Below are positions 8,322 to 18,333 of a stretch of 64,000 bases of DNA, one piece after another (the stretch's first letter is position 1; every line of letters starts with the position of its first letter). Source of the stretch: Candidatus Binataceae bacterium (lineage in GTDB: Bacteria > Desulfobacterota > Binatia > Binatales > Binataceae); assembly GCA_035650475.1 (NCBI GenBank), contig DASRHP010000006.1:392482-456481 (forward strand). The letters run 5' to 3'. Position numbers and translations under genes: made by a program. A model generated the notes under the pieces. It had not been told where the DNA came from and ran no database searches. It was given only the letters and a program-made list of their open reading frames with translations.

Positions 8322-9494
8322 GTGAAGACGGCTTACTTCGACGCATTCTCGGGGCTGAGCGGCGACATGATCGTCGGCGCGATGCTGGATAGCGGCGCCG
8401 ACTTCGGCGAATTGCGGGCCGCGCTCGGCGCGCTGCCGCTCGAGGGCTGGCGCGTGGCAGTGCGACGCAAAACCGTGAGCGGAATCTCCGCGCTCAAGTT
8501 CGAGGTCGAGGCCGCGCCGCTCCAGCCCGAGCGCCATTTCGACGACATCCGCGAAATCGTCGAACGCGCGACCACGCTCGAGCGCAGCGTCAAGGATCGC
8601 GCCCTTAAGATCTTCGCCGCACTCGCCGAGGCCGAAGCCAAGGTCCATCGCACGAGCCCCGCCGAGGTTCACTTCCACGAAGTCGGCGCGGTGGATGCGA
8701 TCATCGACGTGGTCGGCGCCGCCTGGTGCTTCGAGCGGCTCGCGATCGGCGAGGCGTTCGTCTCCGGGTTGCCGATGGGCCGCGGCTTCGTGCGCTCGCG
8801 CCACGGCGTAATCCCGGTGCCGGCGCCCGCGACGGCCGAGCTGCTCGCCGGTTTCGAGGTGCGGATGGGCGACGGCGAAGCCGAGATGGTCACGCCGACC
8901 GGCGCCGCGATCGTGTGCGCGCTGGCGCGGCCGGCGCCAGCCGCGATGGGGCTTAGAGTCGAGCGCGTCGGCTACGGCGCCGGAACCAAAGACTTCGCCG
9001 ACCGGCCCAATGTGCTGCGTTTGATGCTCGGCGAGCGCGAGCCGCAGTACGAGGCCGACGAGCTCGTCGAAATCCAGGCCAATATCGACGACCTCAATCC
9101 ACAGATATACGATCACGTCGTCGAGCGGCTGCTCGAGACCGGGGCGCGCGACGTGACGCTAACGCCCACGATCATGAAGAAGGGCCGCCCCGCGATCACG
9201 GTCGCGGTGCTCGCGGAGCCCTCCGCGCGCGAGCGGATCGCCGCGGTGCTCTTCGTCGAAACCTCCACCATCGGCCTGCGCTACCATCCGGTGGCCCGGC
9301 TCAAGCTCGCGCGCGAGATCATCGAGGTGGACACCCGATGGGGTCGCGTGCGGGCCAAGCTATCGCGCGGCGGCGAGACGGTCACGGTCGCGCCGGAGTA
9401 CGACGATTGCAAACGGATCGCGCGCGAAAGCAACGTTGCGCTGCGCGCGGTGCTCGAGGAGGCGCACGCGGCGGCGCGCCGGCGGATCTCCTGA
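8322..9494 (+). CDS. larC: Nickel-pincer cofactor biosynthesis protein LarC
   Basis: LarC is the CTP-dependent nickel insertase that completes the nickel-pincer nucleotide of lactate racemase (LarA) and related racemases. The 390-residue frame has the family N-terminus YFDAFSGLSGDMIVGAMLD, the histidine motif HFHEVGAVDAIIDVVG near residue 116 and the C-terminal half (IQANIDDLNPQIYDHVVERL). It is one continuous frame, unlike the Lactobacillus gene, which is read as larC1/larC2 by programmed frameshifting. GTG at 8322 is the start, with AGGG upstream. No larA, larB or larE lies in the window. It runs into queE, whose ATG comes two bases after its stop codon. Confidence 0.93.
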   Translation: MKTAYFDAFSGLSGDMIVGAMLDSGADFGELRAALGALPLEGWRVAVRRKTVSGISALKFEVEAAPLQPERHFDDIREIVERATTLERSVKDRALKIFAALAEAEAKVHRTSPAEVHFHEVGAVDAIIDVVGAAWCFERLAIGEAFVSGLPMGRGFVRSRHGVIPVPAPATAELLAGFEVRMGDGEAEMVTPTGAAIVCALARPAPAAMGLRVERVGYGAGTKDFADRPNVLRLMLGEREPQYEADELVEIQANIDDLNPQIYDHVVERLLETGARDVTLTPTIMKKGRPAITVAVLAEPSARERIAAVLFVETSTIGLRYHPVARLKLAREIIEVDTRWGRVRAKLSRGGETVTVAPEYDDCKRIARESNVALRAVLEEAHAAARRRIS

Positions 9495-9495
9495 G

Positions 9496-10149
9496 ATGGC
9501 GGGCGAACGGCTGCGCGTCAACGAGATCTTCTTCAGCATCCAGGGCGAATCGACCTGGGCCGGGCGCCCGTGCGCTTTCCTGCGGCTGACCGGATGCAAC
9601 CTGCGATGCGTCTGGTGCGACACCGAGTACGCCTTCTACGAGGGGCGGACGATGACGGTCGAGGAGGCCGCCGCGCGCCTGCTCGAGTACGGATGCGAGC
9701 TGGTCGAGATCACCGGCGGCGAGCCGCTGCTCCAGCCCGGCGTCTATCCGCTCGTCGCGCGCCTGCTCGCCTCCGGCCGCACGGTGCTGATCGAGACCTC
9801 GGGCGCGAGCGACGTGAGCCGGCTTGACCCGCGGGTGGTCAAGGTGATGGACCTCAAGTGCCCGGGTAGCGGCGAGTCGGCGCGCAACCTCTGGCGCAAC
9901 CTCGAGTATCTGACGCCGCGCGACGAGGTGAAGTTCGTAATCGCCGACCGCGCCGACTACGAATGGGCGCGCGGCGTTATTGGCGAACACCGGCTGGCGG
10001 CGCGCGTCAACGCAGTGCTGATGGGCTGCGTGTTCGGACGGCTCGACCCGGCGCGGCTGGCCGGATGGATTCTGGCCGACCGGCTGCCGGTGCGGATGCA
10101 GCTCCAGATGCACAAACACATCTGGCCCCCGCAGGCGCGTGGGGTCTGA
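9496..10149 (+). CDS. queE: 7-carboxy-7-deazaguanine synthase (radical SAM)
   Basis: QueE converts 6-carboxy-tetrahydropterin to 7-carboxy-7-deazaguanine in queuosine biosynthesis. The 217-residue protein has EIFFSIQGEST near the N-terminus and the radical-SAM motif CNLRCVWC (C34, C38, C41). EITGGEPLLQ and the C-terminal MQLQMHKHIWPP are also typical of the family. The ATG at 9496 is preferred over an in-frame codon 60 bases upstream because the family N-terminus starts here and the upstream stretch overlaps larC. No queC, queD or queF is nearby, so it is an isolated pathway gene placed behind larC. Confidence 0.93.
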   Translation: MAGERLRVNEIFFSIQGESTWAGRPCAFLRLTGCNLRCVWCDTEYAFYEGRTMTVEEAAARLLEYGCELVEITGGEPLLQPGVYPLVARLLASGRTVLIETSGASDVSRLDPRVVKVMDLKCPGSGESARNLWRNLEYLTPRDEVKFVIADRADYEWARGVIGEHRLAARVNAVLMGCVFGRLDPARLAGWILADRLPVRMQLQMHKHIWPPQARGV

Positions 10150-10160
10150 GCGGGACGGCC

Positions 10161-10493
10161 ATGGCGGATCCAGGGCATCAGATAACGCCGGAACGGATAC
10201 GCCAGATACGAATCGGCCTCGGCGCGGTCGCCGCACTGTTCGTGCTCTGGTGGGTCGTCGAATTCATCACCTATCCCGGCCGGGCCGGCGGCGCCGACGC
10301 TTTCGACTTCGTGCTCGCGCCGATCGCGGGGTTCGGGGGATGGCTGGTCTATCGCGCGTGGCGCGCGGCCTGTCCGCAATGCGGCAATCCGTTCTTCGTC
10401 AATCGCGGCCTGCCGCTGGGCTTTCACTTCTCGACCGAGTGCCCATACTGCGCCTTCGACCTCAGCGACCTCGGCGAGCCGCCCGCGCCCTGA
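10161..10493 (+). CDS. Small membrane protein with zinc-ribbon-like cysteines
   Basis: A 110-residue protein I do not recognise by name. It has two predicted membrane segments (about residues 15-35, rich in Val, Leu and Trp, and about 45-65). A C-terminal cytoplasmic-type tail carries CPQCGN and CPYC, a pair of CxxC knuckles that could bind zinc. It starts 11 bases after queE and is probably in the larC-queE operon. Its ATG (10161) is chosen because the frame upstream overlaps queE and reads as arginine-rich noise. The function is unknown. Confidence 0.65.
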   Translation: MADPGHQITPERIRQIRIGLGAVAALFVLWWVVEFITYPGRAGGADAFDFVLAPIAGFGGWLVYRAWRAACPQCGNPFFVNRGLPLGFHFSTECPYCAFDLSDLGEPPAP

Positions 10494-10551
10494 ACGATCG
10501 CGCCGAAGTGCGACTTTGATCCGACGGCGGCTTGCGGCTAGGCTTGAGCGC

Positions 10552-10872
10552 ATGCCCCCGGGACCCTTGCTCACCGACGTTCTGCCCGATCTGGTCGAGG
10601 AGATCGCGTTTCTGCTGCGCGAGCGTGGCGCCGAACCGCTCGGCGAGCAGCTCCGCACGCTGCGCATCGAGTCGATCTGCGACTGCGGCGACGACAACTG
10701 CGCCAGCTTCGCCACCGCCGCCGAGGTCAAGGTGGCGAGCACGGTCGAGCTCCCCGCGATGGAAGGCTTTCTGATCGTCGATCTCAACGCGGCGAGCGAG
10801 ATCTGCTTCATCGAGGTGCTCCATCGGCCCGACGTGAAGTACCTGCTCGAAGAGCACTACCCGGCGTCGTAG
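10552..10872 (+). CDS. Conserved-looking hypothetical protein
   Basis: A 106-residue soluble protein without a recognised domain. Its middle carries ICDCGDDNCASFATA, a compact cysteine/aspartate cluster that could bind a metal. The N-terminal half is predicted helical and the second half alternates like a beta sheet. The ATG at 10552 is used; a TTG 36 bases upstream in frame is possible. It follows the membrane zinc-ribbon gene by 58 bases and precedes an SDR by 19, all on the plus strand, so co-transcription is likely. No function is assigned. Confidence 0.6.
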   Translation: MPPGPLLTDVLPDLVEEIAFLLRERGAEPLGEQLRTLRIESICDCGDDNCASFATAAEVKVASTVELPAMEGFLIVDLNAASEICFIEVLHRPDVKYLLEEHYPAS

Positions 10873-10891
10873 GCGCGGCGGAGTGGCTGCG

Positions 10892-11626
10892 ATGCGGATT
10901 TTCCTGGCCGGAGCGACGGGAGCGGTGGGACGCCGGATGCTGCCGCTGCTGCGGCGCGCAGGCCACGACGTCGCCGGCACAACGCGCTCGCAAGCGAAGG
11001 CGCAAAGCCTGCGCGCCGCCGGGATCGAGCCGGTGGTCGTCGATGTCTATGACGCCGACGCACTTTGCGCGGCGGTAGCGGCGGCGCGGCCCGACGTCAT
11101 CGTCCATCAGTTAACCGACCTGCCTGCTGCTCTTAAGGCTGAGTTGATGGCTGAGGGGCTGATGCGCAACGCGCGACTGCGGATAGAGGGGACGCGCAAC
11201 CTTGTCGAGGCGGCGCTGCGGGCGGGTGTGCGCCGGATGGTCGCGCAGAGTATCGCGTTCGTCTATGCGCCGGGCCCCGAACCGCATGCGGAGAGCCACC
11301 CGCTCCTACGGGGCGCCGAAGGCGTGATGCACGCGACGATGGAGGGCGTGACCACTCTTGAGCGGCTGACCACCGCGACGCCGGGACTCGGCGGCCTGGT
11401 CCTGCGCTACGGGATGTTCTACGGGCCGGGCACCGGATTCGACGCCCCGCCCCGGCGGCCCGGGGTGCACGTCGATGCGGCGGCGTGGGCGGCGGTGCTC
11501 GCGCTCGAGCGCGGCGGGCCCGGGGTCTACAACGTCGCCGACGACGACGGCGCGGTTTCGATCGCCAAGGCGCGCCGCGAGTTGGGCTGGGATCCCGCTT
11601 TCAGGCTCGACAACGCCGTCGGCTGA
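10892..11626 (+). CDS. NAD(P)-dependent SDR-family epimerase/dehydratase-like protein
   Basis: A 244-residue short-chain dehydrogenase-like protein of the atypical/extended class. The N-terminus IFLAGATGAVGRRMLPLLR is a Rossmann glycine motif and VDVYDADALCAAV is the following strand and helix. The canonical YxxxK active site is not evident: around SIAFVYAPGPEPHAES the serine and tyrosine are present but the lysine position is unclear, and the protein is shorter than most relatives. It may be a binding or reductase-like member. ATG at 10892 has GGAG eight bases upstream. It ends 25 bases from a convergent small gene. Confidence 0.75.
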   Translation: MRIFLAGATGAVGRRMLPLLRRAGHDVAGTTRSQAKAQSLRAAGIEPVVVDVYDADALCAAVAAARPDVIVHQLTDLPAALKAELMAEGLMRNARLRIEGTRNLVEAALRAGVRRMVAQSIAFVYAPGPEPHAESHPLLRGAEGVMHATMEGVTTLERLTTATPGLGGLVLRYGMFYGPGTGFDAPPRRPGVHVDAAAWAAVLALERGGPGVYNVADDDGAVSIAKARRELGWDPAFRLDNAVG

Positions 11627-11651
11627 CCAGGGCGAGTGCGATCACGCTATC

Positions 11652-11966
11652 CTAGTCCACTTCGACGCTTGCGCGGCCGCGAATTACGACGCTGAGCTTT
11701 CCGCGCGCGACATCGTCGGGCACGCGGAAGACCACGACGTAGGTGCCGGAGCCGCCGCCGGCCAACTCGCCACCGCTGCCGTCGCCCGAAGCTCCGATCA
11801 TGCGCTCCATCCTGAGCGCGTAAGTTGCGGGCAGATCGACGTCGTACCGTGTGCGATCGGCGGTCACCAGGCGCAGCGTCAGGGGATTCACCGCAATGTA
11901 GTTCGTGCCGTGGTTGACAACAGTGTGAGTGATCAAGACGAAGCGGGCGCCGCGCCCCGGCTCCAT
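11652..11966 (-). CDS. Small DUF4352-like beta-sandwich protein, possibly truncated
   Basis: A 104-residue protein whose pattern (FVLITHTVVNHGTNYIAVNP, then LRLVTADRTRYDVDL, ending YVVVFRVPDD) resembles the immunoglobulin-like DUF4352 domain usually found in secreted lipoproteins. An in-frame TAG lies only 27 bases upstream of the ATG, so there is no room for a signal peptide. Either it is cytoplasmic or it is the surviving C-terminal part of an exported protein. It lies downstream of the cytochrome c gene but beyond a strong hairpin, so linkage to that transcript is doubtful. Confidence 0.5.
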   Translation of the reverse strand: MEPGRGARFVLITHTVVNHGTNYIAVNPLTLRLVTADRTRYDVDLPATYALRMERMIGASGDGSGGELAGGGSGTYVVVFRVPDDVARGKLSVVIRGRASVEVD

Positions 11967-12058
11967 CGTTGGTAGGCTTCGGCCTTTGCCCTAAAAGAGC
12001 AAAAACCCCGCCAACCGGACACCGGCTGATGGCACAGGCACGGAGGGCTGAAAACGAC

Positions 12059-12086
12059 GGCGCGGGGCCCGAGCGGGCCCCGCGCC
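12059..12086 (-). terminator. Terminator hairpin after the cytochrome c gene
   Basis: A perfect 12-bp GC stem (12059-12070 with 12075-12086) closes a four-base loop. On the minus strand it is followed by GTCGTTTT, a short T-run. It lies about 70 bases after the stop of the minus-strand cytochrome gene. Confidence 0.65.
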
Positions 12087-12156
12087 TGTAGTCTTTCGGA
12101 GACAGTCCGGCCGGAACGAAGCGTCCGCTTCGGGTCCGTCCGAGGCGGTGTGGAAG

Positions 12157-12600
12157 CTACTTTTCCTGAATCGTATTCAGGTACTGGAGCAGCAATTGGA
12201 TGCGCTGGCTCGCGATGGTCGGCGCCGGGTTGCTGCCTGCCGCGCGCGCCGCCTCACCGAAGCGCTCGCCCCAGATGGGCATGTCACGGGTGCCGTGTGC
12301 AGCAACTTCCTCGCGACCGTCGATTATGCGGGCAATGCGCGGGGCGGGGAACGTGCCGTTGTTATTCTTGGACAGCACGGTCAGATCCGCCGGCTTCTTG
12401 GTCAGCATCGTGGCGTACGGCCCGTCGCCCTTGCCGTCCTTGCCGTGGCAAACCGCGCAGTCCCTCATGTAGGTGCCTCTGCCGGCCGGATAACCCAGCC
12501 TCTGCTGGGCGGCCGCCGTGCCCGGCAGCAACGCCATTCCGGCGGAGATCATCAACCCCAGCGCAAGACAGTCGGTCAGATGCCCCAACCTGCTTCTCAT
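12157..12600 (-). CDS. Exported c-type cytochrome (monoheme)
   Basis: A 147-residue protein with a signal peptide (hydrophobic stretch about residues 11-28, likely cut after TAAAQ). It has one heme-binding motif CAVCH (C48, C51, H52) and a probable distal ligand M107 in RDMPIWG. The arrangement matches class I periplasmic monoheme cytochromes that carry electrons to a terminal oxidase or dehydrogenase. An excellent GGGAGGAG ribosome-binding site precedes the ATG. No oxidase or dehydrogenase is adjacent, so its partner is unknown. The 238 bases upstream carry no other gene and should hold its promoter. Confidence 0.88.
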   Translation of the reverse strand: MRSRLGHLTDCLALGLMISAGMALLPGTAAAQQRLGYPAGRGTYMRDCAVCHGKDGKGDGPYATMLTKKPADLTVLSKNNNGTFPAPRIARIIDGREEVAAHGTRDMPIWGERFGEAARAAGSNPAPTIASQRIQLLLQYLNTIQEK

Positions 12601-12838
12601 TAGCTCTCCTCCCTTCGCGGTTCCTCTCCACTCTCCATCGCGTCGATACTGCTAGGCAGACGGTTAAGTTATGCCGACGAAACCACAGCCAAAATCAGCG
12701 GCAGACGACCTTTACCCTAAGTGCGTGTGGCAAACAAGCCGCTGCCTTGGGGGATTTCTCCACCTCGGCGGCGTCCAGCGACGTCGGAGGCGGGCGCGCC
12801 GGGAGCGCGTTTGGCGGGCGCGCCGGACGGATGGGGGC

Positions 12839-13702
12839 CTATCCGAGCGCGCTTGCGGGCTGGACGCCCGGACGAAAGGAGGCGGCGAACTCGACCACCT
12901 CGGCGGCGACGCGCTCCTTCTCGCTATCCACCGTGATCACGTGGAAGCTTTTGTCGAGATAGATCGCGCGCTTCTGCAAGCTCCCCAAATGGGCGAGGAC
13001 GAATTCGACGTTTTTGTCGGCCGGGCAGACGTGGTCCTGACGGCTATGGATGATCAGCGCCGGCTGCGTCACACGGCCAAGTCGCGCGCGCACGCCGGCG
13101 GAGAGATCGAGCAACTCGAACACCGCGCTCAGCGGCATCAGCGGCGTCGAAGGATGCACGCTGCGGGCGGCATCGTCGTGGATGTCGGCGCCGGCGCAGC
13201 GCAGATAGATGCGGCTGGCGAACGGACCCAGCGCGCGCACCGCGCGCAGCGCCGCTCGTATCCACAGCGGCAAGAAAAAGGCCGGCGACAGCATCACGAC
13301 CCCGGCCACGGCTTCGCGCTGATCCGCCGCCAGGCGCGCCGCCAGCACGCCGCCCATCGAGAGTCCGATAACGACGTTGGGATCGCCGAACTGGCGCAGC
13401 CGCTCGAAGCCCTCGACCACGCTCTCGTACCATTGCGCGTGTGTCGCCGCGCCGAGGTCCTGTGGCTCGGCCGCGTGACCGGCCAGCCGCACGCCGCACA
13501 CCCGCACTCCGGCGGCAGCGAGCCGTTCGCCCAAAAAGCGCATCTCGTAAGGCGTGCCGCTGAGCCCATGGACGAGCAGGGCGCTCACGCCCGCGCCGGG
13601 AAAGAAAAACTCACGGGTATCGACCGTCGAGCGGGTTGGGTGAGGATCGTCGTCGGACGAATTACTCATTGACTGCGTCGGGCTTTGCACCCTCTCACTC
13701 AT
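12839..13702 (-). CDS. Alpha/beta hydrolase, carboxylesterase/monoacylglycerol-lipase-like
   Basis: A 287-residue alpha/beta hydrolase. The oxyanion region is LLVHGLSGTPYEMRFLGE, the nucleophile elbow GLSMGG places Ser115, and the expected Asp223 (HSRQDHVCP) and His254 (KSFHVIT) complete the triad. The pattern fits the Est30-type carboxylesterases. MSERV (13702) is used as the start, 34 bases after the ppiD stop. MSNSS, 11 codons later, is also possible, and a longer upstream reading lies inside ppiD and is noise. Probably co-transcribed with ppiD. The natural ester substrate is unknown. Confidence 0.85.
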   Translation of the reverse strand: MSERVQSPTQSMSNSSDDDPHPTRSTVDTREFFFPGAGVSALLVHGLSGTPYEMRFLGERLAAAGVRVCGVRLAGHAAEPQDLGAATHAQWYESVVEGFERLRQFGDPNVVIGLSMGGVLAARLAADQREAVAGVVMLSPAFFLPLWIRAALRAVRALGPFASRIYLRCAGADIHDDAARSVHPSTPLMPLSAVFELLDLSAGVRARLGRVTQPALIIHSRQDHVCPADKNVEFVLAHLGSLQKRAIYLDKSFHVITVDSEKERVAAEVVEFAASFRPGVQPASALG

Positions 13703-13736
13703 TTTGTTCTGCGCGAAAGCCGGGGCGAGCCGCCGC

Positions 13737-15650
13737 TTACATCGAGGATTCAGTGGGTTGGCCGATGAGGTCCGGATGGACCGTGATCTGGGCGCGCGCA
13801 CGCAGGTTCTGGACGAAGCTGGCCCACGCCCGCATCTGGCGCTCCTTGCGCAGCCGTTCGATGAACGAATCCTTTGCCTGTTTCCATTGCGCGTCGTCGG
13901 GCTCAGCCCGTTTCTGCACCTCGAAGACGTAGGCGTTGCCGTCCAGCGCGAGCGGGTGTCCGACCAGGCCGGGAACCGTCGGCTCGAGCGCGGCCGCCTC
14001 GACCGCGTCGGAAAAGGCGCCGATCGTCGGTATCGAGCCCTCGGCGCGCGAGAAATCACCGGTCGTCCGGACCTGCAATTTGAGTTCGGCGGCGACCTTG
14101 TCGAAATCGGCAGGGGCTTTGACCTGCTTGATGAAGGCTGCAGCCTGCTCCTGCGCTTTGGCCTCAGCCATCTCGCGCACCAATGCCGCACGCACTTTGC
14201 TCTGGACGTCGGCGAGCTTGGGAATGTAGCTAGGCGCACGCGCGATGAGCTTGACCAGGAAAGACGCGTTGCGGCCGTTGATCACGCGCACGTCGTTGGG
14301 GTTCAGCTTGAATGCCTCCTGCATCACGCGCGGGTCGTCTATCTCCGGGGTGTGCTGGTCGATGGCGAGATATGGCGTGCGGATAACGTTGAGGCCGCGC
14401 TTCTCGGCCAGCTGAGCCATCCCCTTGCCGTCCAGCGCGGCGGCGAGGTCCTGGTCGATGGCTTGATGGGCCGCCTCGGCGCCTTCGCGATGGCGCAGGC
14501 CCTCGATAATCTTCGGCCGCGCCTCCTCCAGCGTGTCAACGTGGGCGAGCTTGTGGTCTTCGACCTCGATGACGTGGAAACCGAACTGGGTCTCCGCAAT
14601 GGTCATCTCGCCCGGCCGCAGTCTGAAGGCGGCCTCGGCGAACGGCTTGACCATCTCGCCCTGCGAGAAGTAACCGAGCTCGCCGCCGTTGTTTTTGGAG
14701 CCCGGATCGTCCGAGTATTGTCGGGCAAGCTTGGCGAAATCGGCGCCCGCCTTGAGCTGCTTGAGGATGTCCTCAGCCTTGGCTCTGGCGGCCTGCTTCT
14801 GTTGGGGCGCGGCGTTGGCGGGCACGGCGATCAGGATATGGCGCGCGCGGACCTGTTCGGGATGGGTGAAATTCTGATCCCGGTAGCGCTTGTAGTAGTC
14901 CTCAATTTCCTTGTCCGAGGGGTTGAACTTGGCGCCCATCTGGTCGGGATCGTAGCGGATGAAGTCGAACTGAATCCGCTCGGGCTCGCGGAACTGCTCG
15001 CGATGCTGGTTGTAGTAGTCCTCAACCTGCTTCTGGGTCGGCGTCATCGAAGGAACGAAGCCGGAGTAAGGGATTTCGACGTAGGCCAGCGCCAGCTTGA
15101 GATTGAGCCGGTCGTACTCCTGGTGCGCCTCGGAGTCGCTGATTTCGACGCTCTGGCTGACCATCCGCCGCATCAGCTCTTGGAGCAACTGAAGGCGGGT
15201 GTCGGCTTCGTATTCGGCCGGGTGCAAGCCGTTTGCGCGCAGCACCTGCTGGTAGGCCTGGAAGTCGAAGCGGCCACCGACCTGGAAGGCGGCCTGCGAC
15301 GCGATCGCCTGCTCCAATTGAGCGTCGCCGATCTTAAGCCCCAAACGATGGGCTTCATCGAGCACAAGTTGCTGATCGATGAGCTGGTCGAGAGCCTCCT
15401 GGCGGACGTTGAAGCGAGCCAGCACTTGCGCCGCCTCGGCGCCGTAGACCTGCTGGAGACGGCGGCGAATCTGCTCGGCCTCGTGCTCAACGTCCTTGGA
15501 CAGGATCTGATGGCCATCCACGGTGGCCACCGGCTTGATGCGGGTGAAGAAGCCGGTGCCGACGCCCCAGAACGCGAAAACGGCGATGAGCGCAATCACG
15601 ATCGCGCGGATCGTCCACGAATAGGCGTGCTTGCGCATCAGGTCGAGCAT
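13737..15650 (-). CDS. ppiD: PpiD-type membrane-anchored periplasmic folding chaperone (SurA_N and PpiC domains)
   Basis: PpiD helps outer-membrane and periplasmic proteins fold as they leave the Sec translocon. The protein of about 637 residues has one N-terminal membrane helix (roughly residues 13-33, IRAIVIALIAVFAFWGVG). A SurA_N-like region (VDGHQILSKDVEHEAEQIRR) follows. A parvulin-type prolyl isomerase domain covers about residues 262-365 (VRARHILIAV, YSDDPGSKNNGGELGYF, TQFGFHVIEV), and a C-terminal helical region ends the protein. Its length matches PpiD. MLDLMRKHAY (15650) is the likely start; no clear ribosome-binding site is visible. It is divergent from the mre operon. Confidence 0.9.
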   Translation of the reverse strand: MLDLMRKHAYSWTIRAIVIALIAVFAFWGVGTGFFTRIKPVATVDGHQILSKDVEHEAEQIRRRLQQVYGAEAAQVLARFNVRQEALDQLIDQQLVLDEAHRLGLKIGDAQLEQAIASQAAFQVGGRFDFQAYQQVLRANGLHPAEYEADTRLQLLQELMRRMVSQSVEISDSEAHQEYDRLNLKLALAYVEIPYSGFVPSMTPTQKQVEDYYNQHREQFREPERIQFDFIRYDPDQMGAKFNPSDKEIEDYYKRYRDQNFTHPEQVRARHILIAVPANAAPQQKQAARAKAEDILKQLKAGADFAKLARQYSDDPGSKNNGGELGYFSQGEMVKPFAEAAFRLRPGEMTIAETQFGFHVIEVEDHKLAHVDTLEEARPKIIEGLRHREGAEAAHQAIDQDLAAALDGKGMAQLAEKRGLNVIRTPYLAIDQHTPEIDDPRVMQEAFKLNPNDVRVINGRNASFLVKLIARAPSYIPKLADVQSKVRAALVREMAEAKAQEQAAAFIKQVKAPADFDKVAAELKLQVRTTGDFSRAEGSIPTIGAFSDAVEAAALEPTVPGLVGHPLALDGNAYVFEVQKRAEPDDAQWKQAKDSFIERLRKERQMRAWASFVQNLRARAQITVHPDLIGQPTESSM

Positions 15651-15728
15651 TACGCACCAATCATATTTCGCTATTTTCTGCCGCGCAATTCGGTCAGCGC
15701 CTTGCCTCAGCAGATGCGCGTCTGTTAA

Positions 15729-16895
<1,167 letters not shown>

Positions 16896-16941
16896 CGCGA
16901 GCGGACGATGGCGTCCTGACGCATCGCCGAAGCGCAATGCG

Positions 16942-17793
16942 GTGAAAAACTACTTCCTGTGGCGCAACCGCGTTCCGCTGCTGGGCGCGGCCCTGCTGCT
17001 GCTCTCGATACACCTTCTGTGGAGCGGAGTGCGTCCCGACCAGCGCGCGGCCCGGCCGCGCGGGCTGGTGATGGCAGCGCTGGCGCCGGTGCAGACGGCG
17101 ATCTCGCGCATGGCCGGCGGCGCGGACGGCATCTTCCATGACTACTTCGACCTCGTCGGCGTACGCCAAGAGAACCTGCGGTTGCGCGCCGCGCTCGCCC
17201 GCGAACAGGCGCAGCAGGCGCGGCTGGCCGAGCTGGAGGCCGAAAACCGCCACCTCAGCGACCTGCTCGAACTCAAGCAGGCGCTCGCGCTCAAGGCGGC
17301 GGCGGCCAACGTGATCGGCGCTGACGCCTCGGGTCTGGCGCGCAGCCTGGTGCTCGAAGGCGGCGCGGACCAGGGCTTCTCTCCCGGGATGGCGGTGCTG
17401 TCGACCGCAGGCGTGGTCGGCAAGATCATCGCGGTCGGGCCGAGCTCCTCGCGCGTGCTGCTGATAGACGACCATAACTCGGCGCTCGACGCCTTCGATC
17501 AGCGCAGCCGCGTGCGCGGCATCATCGCCGGCGTGGTCGAGGACGGGCTGGTGATGAAGTACGTCGACCGCTCGGAGGATGTTAAAGCTGGGGATACAAT
17601 TGTCACGTCGGGCCTGGACGGGATCTTTCCCCGCGGGCTGCTGGTCGGCGAGGTTACCGCGGTGCGACGCGAAGGGCCGGGCTTGTTCCTGACCGTCGAG
17701 GTCGCGCCGGCGGCCGATTTTCACAACCTCGAGCAGGTGCTGGTGGTGACCCAGCGGATTCCCGAACCGCCGCCGGTGATGCCCAGGGGTTGA
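16942..17793 (+). CDS. mreC: Rod-shape-determining protein MreC
   Basis: MreC is a bitopic periplasmic protein that couples MreB filaments to the PBP2/RodA synthase. The 283 residues show an N-terminal membrane helix (about 12-28), a coiled coil near residues 75-115 (ENLRLRAALAREQAQQARLA), and the beta-barrel pair with GFSPGMAVLSTAGVVGKI and GDTIVTSGLDGIFPRGLLVG, diagnostic of the family. GTG at 16942 is the start. It lies 46 bases after mreB and eight bases before mreD. Confidence 0.95.
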   Translation: MKNYFLWRNRVPLLGAALLLLSIHLLWSGVRPDQRAARPRGLVMAALAPVQTAISRMAGGADGIFHDYFDLVGVRQENLRLRAALAREQAQQARLAELEAENRHLSDLLELKQALALKAAAANVIGADASGLARSLVLEGGADQGFSPGMAVLSTAGVVGKIIAVGPSSSRVLLIDDHNSALDAFDQRSRVRGIIAGVVEDGLVMKYVDRSEDVKAGDTIVTSGLDGIFPRGLLVGEVTAVRREGPGLFLTVEVAPAADFHNLEQVLVVTQRIPEPPPVMPRG

Positions 17794-17800
17794 GAGGTTC

Positions 17801-18331
17801 GTGCGCTTGGTCGCGCTGTTCGCCGCTCTGACCTTCGTTGCCTTGGCGCTTCAAACCACCGCCGCGCGCTGGCTGCCGCTGAGTGCGCTGGTCCCCGACT
17901 TCGTGCTGATCCTCGCCGTGGACCTCGGCCTGCGCCATCGCCGGGCGCTTGCGCTGGTGATGGCGTTCGCGATGGGCTATGCGATGGACGCGTTTTCGGG
18001 CGCCCAGCTCGGAGTCAACACCTTTGTGGTAACCTTTGTCTTCCTGATGGCCTACGAGGTGGGCGCGCATACGACAGCCGTCGGAGCGCGGGCCGGCGCG
18101 GTGCTGGTCTTCCTCGCGGTGCTGGTTCAGAACCTGGGCGGCTATCTGATCGATAGTCAGTTTCGGGCGCCGGCCCAGCTTGGGATGCTGCTGCCCGGGG
18201 CGCTGCTCCAGGCGGCGCTGACCGCGCTTGTGGCGCCACCCGTTTTTGCCTTGATCGCGCGGCTACGCGTGGCGATCGGGCTCAGCCAGCCCCGGCGGCG
18301 CGCGCGCGGCTACGCCGCACGAGGGATGTAA
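17801..18331 (+). CDS. mreD: Rod-shape-determining protein MreD
   Basis: A 176-residue integral membrane protein with about five hydrophobic segments, in the fixed position between mreC and mrdA, as in most rod-shaped bacteria. The motif LVPDFVLILAVDLGLRH and the membrane segment FGAQLGV-like stretch (FSGAQLGVNTFVVTFVF) match MreD. GTG at 17801 follows GAGAGG. Its stop is three bases from the mrdA start, implying tight co-translation. MreD sequences diverge quickly, so the call rests partly on position. Confidence 0.9.
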   Translation: MRLVALFAALTFVALALQTTAARWLPLSALVPDFVLILAVDLGLRHRRALALVMAFAMGYAMDAFSGAQLGVNTFVVTFVFLMAYEVGAHTTAVGARAGAVLVFLAVLVQNLGGYLIDSQFRAPAQLGMLLPGALLQAALTALVAPPVFALIARLRVAIGLSQPRRRARGYAARGM

Positions 18332-18333
18332 GC

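Noticed and set aside
8322..9494. Programmed frameshift in larC
   Set aside because: The frame is continuous over 390 codons, so no frameshift is needed to make the full protein.
12671..13672. A 333-codon plus-strand frame
   Set aside because: It is antisense to the alpha/beta hydrolase, which has a full catalytic triad; no family resemblance.
13704..15728. A 674-codon plus-strand frame opposite ppiD
   Set aside because: It mirrors ppiD on the other strand and reads as arginine/leucine-rich antisense sequence; ppiD has clear domains, so this is a shadow.
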